In this document: piece by piece, positions 59,632 through 64,000 of the stretch | How positions within the stretch are numbered: position 1 is the first letter of the stretch | Layout: every line of letters starts with the position of its first letter | Source: an uncultured Oscillospiraceae bacterium | GTDB taxonomy: Bacteria; Bacillota; Clostridia; Oscillospirales; Oscillospiraceae | NCBI GenBank assembly: GCA_944387065.1 | Contig: CALXDM010000003.1 | Coordinates: 1-64,000, forward strand | Length of the DNA: 64,000 nucleotides | Reading direction: 5' to 3' | Made by a program: the position numbers and the translations under genes | The notes under the pieces: model-generated | Told to the model about the DNA's origin: nothing | Seen by the model: the letters and a program-made list of their open reading frames with translations, nothing else | The model's database searches: none

Positions 59632-60183
59632 ATGAAAAAGCGTCTGGTGAGAGAGGTTTTATCTTTTACTTTATTTTTGGGAATGGTGTTGAGTTGTAAC
59701 AGCTATGCTGGTGCAACGGATAATCGTGCTGCCATAGCAAAAGCAACCAATGTATTGCTGCAGTCTGGATGGACACAGGATGAAATAGATGACCATGATG
59801 TGTATTACATTTATAAAGCTGACTATAAGAAAGGATATGAATCACAAACGCCAACAGGTACATATAAGCGCAACTTAGCACAGGTGGACGTAAAGTATGA
59901 CAGTGGTGGGGTCATCATATCACAGGACTTAGCGACAGGTGCGTGGGGAGCGCCTGGCAGCGGAATTAGCTATTCCAATCATAGGGGCTTCCTCCAGTAC
60001 AGGGGAAAAGTGAATAACGCTGCTGCTACCATGGCTTCTATCCATGTGTTCTATTATCATCAGCAGCATATCTTGAGCGTGTCGCCCAGCGTCTCCTGGC
60101 CACGTTCCGCTTCGCTGAGTGTGAGCCCTGCCAGCAAGTTCAAAGAGATGACCCCGAACCCATATGTATCCTTTGAGGTGTGA
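59632..60183 (+). CDS. Secreted protein of unknown function
   Basis: This 183-residue protein has a signal peptide (KKRLVREVLSFTLFLGMVLS, with SC or AGA cut options near residue 25). The mature domain is Tyr/Ser-rich (WTQDEIDDHDVYYIYKADYK; GISYSNHRGFLQYRGKVNNA) without a family I know. GAGGTTAG lies 8 nt before ATG 59632. GC is low compared with flanks. The stop is adjacent to the start of the next gene, so the two form a unit. Confidence 0.65.
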   Translation: MKKRLVREVLSFTLFLGMVLSCNSYAGATDNRAAIAKATNVLLQSGWTQDEIDDHDVYYIYKADYKKGYESQTPTGTYKRNLAQVDVKYDSGGVIISQDLATGAWGAPGSGISYSNHRGFLQYRGKVNNAAATMASIHVFYYHQQHILSVSPSVSWPRSASLSVSPASKFKEMTPNPYVSFEV

Positions 60184-60185
60184 GT

Positions 60186-60647
60186 ATGAAACTGACTAGG
60201 CAGAAACTGAGTGTGCTGATCATCGCCCTTCTGGCTGTAGGACTGATTGCCTTGGGGGTGGCCTATGGGAAGCTGGCAGAGGAGAACCGATACATCATCC
60301 GCAGCATCGACGACAGGATGACGGGCAGCTTTGTGGACGTGATCCAGTCACGGTTCCATGATGTTGAGGGGATGGATGAGGAGTCCCTGCAGCGCCTATA
60401 TAGGGACAGCGCTGGGAGTGCCTATCTGGCGTTTACCCTGTTTAACATCTCTTCTTATCAAGAGAACCACGAGCTGAACCGGATCTTATACGCCCTACAC
60501 CAGTGGAGCGAAGAGGGGGCGCTCTTTGAGCGGCTGGATCTGGAGACTGCCGACGAGCTCAACCGCTTGGTGGCGCAGAATCAGCTGGACGATCCAGAGC
60601 AGATCCACCGGGCCTACGAGATGATGTTTGGACAAGACGGGACGTGA
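60186..60647 (+). CDS. Membrane-anchored protein of unknown function
   Basis: This 153-residue protein has one N-terminal helix (LSVLIIALLAVGLIALGVAY) and a helical, acidic outer domain (MDEESLQRLYRDSAGSAYLA; YALHQWSEEGALFERLDLET). ATG 60186 has GAGG 7 nt upstream, and GTG 60180 overlaps the previous stop. The coupling with the secreted protein suggests they act together at the cell surface. Function unknown. Confidence 0.65.
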   Translation: MKLTRQKLSVLIIALLAVGLIALGVAYGKLAEENRYIIRSIDDRMTGSFVDVIQSRFHDVEGMDEESLQRLYRDSAGSAYLAFTLFNISSYQENHELNRILYALHQWSEEGALFERLDLETADELNRLVAQNQLDDPEQIHRAYEMMFGQDGT

Positions 60648-60684
60648 GCCAAAATCCCATATCCGGGGACATTGCGCTTTCCTG

Positions 60685-60714
60685 CCACCGCGGGCAACGC
60701 CCGCGGTGGTTTTT
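60685..60714 (+). terminator. Terminator of the 59632-60647 gene pair
   Basis: CCACCGCGGGC pairs perfectly with GCCCGCGGTGG around AAC, followed by TTTTT. Confidence 0.9.
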
Positions 60715-60747
60715 GTCTGTTGGGCCCGGATGGAAGGGCGGGGCCGG

Positions 60748-60877
60748 TCAGGCAAACTTCCGGTCGTAGAGCAGCGCGGCGATGAGTACCACAAAGCAGG
60801 AGCCCGCATTGTGCACCAGTGCCCCGGTGGTAGGGGTCAAAAGCCCCAGCAGGGAGAGCACGATGGCCACCAGGTGC
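60748..60877 (-). pseudogene. C-terminal stub of a heavy-metal P-type ATPase
   Basis: The reverse strand ends LVAIVLSLLGLLTPTTGALV, then HNAGSCFVVLIAALLYDRKF and a stop at 60748-60750. This is the last membrane helix pair of P1B-type metal ATPases (HN-G-S motif included). Only about 42 residues remain. Upstream it is cut at about 60877 by a fragment of the SLH gene, so the rest of the pump has been lost by rearrangement. Confidence 0.65.
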
Positions 60878-60878
60878 T

Positions 60879-61103
60879 ATGCCGGCGGGGGTGGTGACGG
60901 TCCACGCCGTCTTTGCCCACGAGGGGACCGATCTGCCCTTCCGGGATGTGGCCGCCGTCTACTGGTTCTATGACGAGATGCACTATGTGTGGGACAGCGG
61001 CCTGATGCAGGGCACCGGGGCGGATCGTTTTGGGCCCGACGTGACCACCACCCGGGCCCAGTTGGCAGCCGTCCTGACCCGCTTTTGCCAGGCCTATCCC
61101 TGA
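60879..61103 (+). pseudogene. Recombined fragment of the transglutaminase-SLH gene
   Basis: It encodes 74 residues, MPAGVVTVHAVFAHEGTDLP onward, nearly identical to residues about 460-525 of the protein at 57240 and then jumping straight to its last residues (TTTRAQLAAVLTRFCQAYP). The jump falls in a TRAQL sequence that occurs in the SLH domains of the parent, so unequal recombination between SLH repeats explains it. There is no signal peptide or ribosome site. It is a dead partial duplicate joined to a P-type ATPase stub. Confidence 0.8.
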
Positions 61104-61141
61104 AAAGTGACCCAACGCCTTTTGGCCAGCGGTGTGCTTGT

Positions 61142-61172
61142 GCCGAGGTTTTGTCTCAGGCAAAACCTCGGT
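61142..61172. repeat. Hairpin CCGAGGTTTTG
   Basis: An 11-bp perfect inverted repeat with a 9-nt loop lies downstream of the SLH fragment. It could be a terminator but has no T run. Confidence 0.5.
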
Positions 61173-61216
61173 ACAGGTCGCACTTCGCCTGGATATATCA
61201 AATTCTAACCGTAACC

Positions 61217-61254
61217 AGAACGATAGCCACATCTCTGGATGTGGCTATCGTTCT
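61217..61254. repeat. Perfect 17-bp hairpin
   Basis: AGAACGATAGCCACATC (61217-61233) pairs with 61238-61254 without a mismatch, with a TCTG loop. No T run follows on either strand. It may be a terminator for the flippase gene, a REP-like element or a protein-binding site. Confidence 0.6.
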
Positions 61255-61413
61255 GAACATCACTCTGTCACCCCGCAAGAATTCAAACGCAAGGATGGGT
61301 GACAGTAAAGGATTTATACAGAAACTGTTTCATTATTGCCAAACCGCATGTGATCCAGGGGCCGGATACCCAGACCCATTGCGCCAATGGGATTTTCACG
61401 CAAGCGGCGGAAC

Positions 61414-62829
61414 CTATTTTGCGCTTCGCTTGGGCTGTAAACTCTGGATCAGCCCGCTCCGGAGTGCCTTTTGTATCGGGCGAATATGAAGCACTGCAAC
61501 ACCAGCCGCGCAGATATAGGCCCAAACAGCGTGCCCGTATTCAATCATAACACATTGCAGAACCATGGCAGCAATGCTGAAGATAAACCGTGGAATATTC
61601 CACTGGATCCGGATTAGGGTTCTGGAGTGGAATGCACGGGCAAAGAACAGCGCCAAATAGCTGGCACAGGTCGCCACAGCGGCGCCCATCATGCCCCACA
61701 GGGGGATCAGGAGGCTGTTCCCGACCAGATTGACAAGCGCGCCGGCCAAGGCTGTCAACAAAGCCGCAACACTTCTTTTTTCCGTAACATAGACAGAGGA
61801 AAAGAACGAACTCAGGCATGACAAAGCGGTGGATAGAAGTAGGACCGGCGCATAACGCCATGCTTCAAAGTAACCTGGCGCCGCCAGAAACCGCATCAGG
61901 AACGGCGACACAAGAGACAAAAGAGATGCCAGGATCAGCGTGCCGGCCTCATATACGGAAAAAACATTTGTAAAAAAATGTGCCCGTTCCTCTTTTGACC
62001 GATCCTCCGCGGCGGACAGCTGCCATGCGGAGGTAAAAATTCCCGAAGCGATGGACAAAATCGATCCGATCTTATTGGCAACGGCATAGAGCCCTGTGGC
62101 CGCAGCGCCTATCAGATACGAAATGAAATACCGGTCGGATATGTTGATGATCCAGGCGCAGACCGTGACAGGAACCAAGGGAAGGCAATATTGGAACATC
62201 TGTTTTGCCAGCTTGCCCTGTATCTGGGAGAGTCGGATAAACCGGCCCAACCCCGCCGCGAAAAACAGAACGACCGCAGAGACAGCATCCGCCATCACAT
62301 TGGCTAAAATATAGCCTGTGACGCCCATACGCAAGACCGCTAACAGCAAAATGTTGCAGCCCACCGCTATCCCGGTACACAAAATACCGCTGAGGGCGAA
62401 CAGGCGTATTCTTCCCAATATCTGTGAAAACATACCGCACAGAGAATGCAGGTTTGCCATCATGACATAGAGCAAAAGCAGAACCGCGTAGTCCCAGCTG
62501 ATTCCGATATATTGAAATAGAGGAAGGCACAGCGCCAAAATCAGATTGCCCAGCAGGATCACAATCAGTCCGGTGGTGAAGATAGAGCGGGGATCCGGCC
62601 CTTTATCCAATCCAAAGCGCATAACCCCATTCAAGATTCCCATGGATACGATTGGGATCAACAGATTGCCGGTCTGAATCAGAAGGTCTGTCACGCCATA
62701 TTCCGCTTCTGACAAAATGTGCGTATAGAATGGCGTGAGCAGGAAGGTCAGGATCTTTGACCCGAATGTGCTGACGGGAAACAAAAAAGTATCGGACAAC
62801 AGCTTTCTGTAAGGATTCGTAGTCCTCAT
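61414..62829 (-). CDS. Polysaccharide flippase (Wzx/MATE-type)
   Basis: This 471-residue membrane protein has about twelve to fourteen helices and the start YRKLLSDTFLFPVSTFGSKI typical of the polysaccharide biosynthesis / MOP superfamily. It contains LTPFYTHILSEAEYGVTDLL. It moves lipid-linked sugars across the membrane. No glycosyltransferase is next to it here. ATG 62829 overlaps the stop of the decayed response-regulator gene in ATGA. Moderate GC marks it as foreign or newly acquired. Confidence 0.88.
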   Translation of the reverse strand: MRTTNPYRKLLSDTFLFPVSTFGSKILTFLLTPFYTHILSEAEYGVTDLLIQTGNLLIPIVSMGILNGVMRFGLDKGPDPRSIFTTGLIVILLGNLILALCLPLFQYIGISWDYAVLLLLYVMMANLHSLCGMFSQILGRIRLFALSGILCTGIAVGCNILLLAVLRMGVTGYILANVMADAVSAVVLFFAAGLGRFIRLSQIQGKLAKQMFQYCLPLVPVTVCAWIINISDRYFISYLIGAAATGLYAVANKIGSILSIASGIFTSAWQLSAAEDRSKEERAHFFTNVFSVYEAGTLILASLLSLVSPFLMRFLAAPGYFEAWRYAPVLLLSTALSCLSSFFSSVYVTEKRSVAALLTALAGALVNLVGNSLLIPLWGMMGAAVATCASYLALFFARAFHSRTLIRIQWNIPRFIFSIAAMVLQCVMIEYGHAVWAYICAAGVAVLHIRPIQKALRSGLIQSLQPKRSAK

Positions 62830-63412
62830 CCCCCTCTTTGGTTCTTCACGACAGCGACTGGAACAAAGCGGTAGCCAGCGCCTCAAACGGTCTGGATGAA
62901 GCGGGGTCTGGTGGGATTCTGTTCTATCTTTTCCCGCAGACGATTGATATGTACAGCCATCGTAGCGTTATCGCCCATGGCGTCATAGCCCCAGATCCGC
63001 TCGTAGAGAGTCTCCCTGCTGAAGACGATATCCGGATTGGACATGAGAAAGGCCAGCGGTTCATATTCCCTGTTTTTCAGGGCAACCTCTTTCCCATCGA
63101 CAAATACCTGGCGGGAGTCCGTCCGAAGCAGGATATTTCCCATCTCTATTTTCCCCTGGCTTTCGTTTGGACTGTGCCTGAGGCGCTCATACTGGGCGAG
63201 GCTGGCTTTGATGTGCGCCACAAGTGCGCTGGGAGAAAAAGGATTTGTCGCATAGCCGTCCGCGCCCATGCCCAGTCCTTTGATTTTGTCGATGTCCTCC
63301 TGCCTTGCGGTCACCATCAAGATCGGGCTGTCCAGCGCTTCTCTCAGTTTCTGGCATACCATTCGATATTGGCGATCGCCTCATCATCCTCAATAATCAG
63401 AATCCGCTTCAT
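62826..63412 (-). pseudogene. OmpR-type response regulator, decayed
   Basis: It starts at ATG 63412 with KRILIIEDDEAIANIE, then loses frame near 63363 and resumes in another frame at VCQKLREALDSPILMVTARQ. About 45 codons of the receiver, including the phospho-acceptor Asp, are missing. The conserved receiver Lys is Asn (YATNPF). The winged helix (KNREYEPLAFLMSNPDIVFS; HINRLREKIEQNPTRPRFIQ) ends at a TGA (62883-62885) exactly where the family has Trp before GAGYRF. GAGYRF is still encoded after the stop. Three separate lesions make it non-functional. Confidence 0.85.
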
Positions 63413-63526
63413 GCAGCACACGCTTAAATGCCGCGTAAAACAGACTGAAACAGGTTATAAACCGGTGCTTTCCCAATGGCCATTGGAATCATACCTAACG
63501 CTCCCTTCGCTCGATCATCTCCCCAC

Positions 63527-64000
63527 TTACAGGCACTCGCAAAGGATCTCATAGATCTCATCTCTGCCCAGCTCTCTGGGGCCGCTTTTTATGATGTTGC
63601 AGGTATCTGCCACCTTGCTAAGCACTTCGGGGGTGATCTCTACCTTGGAGTGAAGCTGCCCCATTTTTGTGGGAAGTCCGCACTCCTGGATGAAGGCTGT
63701 CAGAGCGTCCAGACCCTCTTGAGCGGTTTCCTTTGCAAACACCTCTTTTGCAAAGCGGGCAAACTTCTCCGGAGCGTCTTTCAGAATGTGCCGGTAGTAA
63801 GCAGGGTGAATCACCGCCAGCCCCTGGCCGTGATTACAGTCGGTGTAGGCGCCCAGCTGATGCTCAATCTGATGGGCCTGAAAATCTGTCAGGCGGCCTA
63901 CCTTGAGGATGCCGTTTTCTGCCATCGCAGAATCCCACATGAGATTGCTCCTTGCCTGCATATCATTGATGTCTGTGAGGAGGCGGCGCATATTGGTGAC
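63527..64000 (-). CDS. Iron-containing alcohol dehydrogenase, partial
   Basis: This is the C-terminal 157 residues of a group III (Fe-dependent) alcohol dehydrogenase. The N-terminal part lies beyond the window. It has FQAHQIEHQLGAYTDCNHGQ with the two C-terminal iron-ligand His positions, GLAVIHPAYYRHI, and the family ending (TPEVLSKVADTCNIIKSGPR). It reduces aldehydes such as butyraldehyde with NAD(P)H. The frame stays open to the window end. No neighbouring partner is visible. Confidence 0.88.
   Translation of the reverse strand, partial: VTNMRRLLTDINDMQARSNLMWDSAMAENGILKVGRLTDFQAHQIEHQLGAYTDCNHGQGLAVIHPAYYRHILKDAPEKFARFAKEVFAKETAQEGLDALTAFIQECGLPTKMGQLHSKVEITPEVLSKVADTCNIIKSGPRELGRDEIYEILCECL

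Overview
This window looks like chromosomal DNA from a GC-rich gut Firmicute (Clostridia). Gene content, very high third-position GC and RBS style (AGGAGG-type) suggest Oscillospiraceae of the Flavonifractor / Pseudoflavonifractor / Lawsonibacter type. This is an inference from gene families. No rRNA is present to confirm it. Most genes are housekeeping or ordinary accessory genes, cut by one clear AT-rich island and several small decaying loci.

Layout. 1-232: tRNA-Tyr and tRNA-Thr under a consensus promoter. 300-4460: a small-protein cluster with a sigma-70 region-4-like protein, a ThyX-like protein with a zinc-ribbon/Ig/SH3 membrane protein, and an AAA+ ATPase of the SpoVK/CbbX type. 4471-8960: tRNA-Leu followed by an AT-rich island with an IS3-family element, a decayed KAP-type NTPase gene, a transposase relic and a superoxide dismutase. 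9058-11005: an ArsR-controlled ferredoxin / NapH-like operon and a frameshifted flavin reductase. 11084-18140: arginase-like protein, amidase lipoprotein, DUF368 permease, PiT/DUF47 phosphate uptake, SfsA, DUF1643. 18274-22773: DUF1538 membrane protein with a PII-like partner, and PsuG/PsuK for pseudouridine salvage. 22794-25688: two VanZ paralogues around a HicB-like pair and a tiny membrane protein, then a secreted protein. 25750-33751: a PadR gene that has lost its 3' end against asnS, DUF3793 plus flavodoxin behind two GTTAG palindromes, cysteine desulfurase, a WYL regulator operon, and thrS with a Thr T-box. 34084-43430: a 33-residue hydrophobic peptide gene divergent from an XRE regulator, rpiB-PHP-PMT, then hrcA-grpE-dnaK-dnaJ with CIRCE. 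43485-52294: an SSB-like protein, uracil-DNA glycosylase, an Asn T-box ahead of archaeal-type aspS and gatCAB, thiamine pyrophosphokinase, and hsp20 with a second CIRCE. 52371-57090: a LysR gene divergent from a CoA-transferase / GntP permease / MaoC hydratase operon. 57130-64000: a transglutaminase-SLH protein and a recombined fragment of it, a P-type ATPase stub, a flippase, a decayed response regulator and an iron alcohol dehydrogenase running off the end.

How the genes work together. HrcA should control both its own chaperone operon and hsp20 through the two CIRCE sites. The Asn T-box, non-discriminating AspRS and GatCAB together give the indirect route to Asn-tRNA, while asnS at 26-27 kb gives the direct route. 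The CoA-transferase, permease and hydratase fit uptake, activation and dehydration of a short hydroxy acid. DUF3793 and flavodoxin behind paired palindromes suggest a metal (iron) starvation response.

The best candidates for something undescribed are the XRE / 33-residue peptide module (34084-34678), the VanZ / HicB-like / small-peptide locus (22830-24989), the DUF3793-flavodoxin operator pair (27599-27710) and the DUF1538-PII pair (18274-20593). Several genes are broken by single-base or 4-base changes (360, 10765, 14675). Some of these could be sequencing errors and should be checked against reads.
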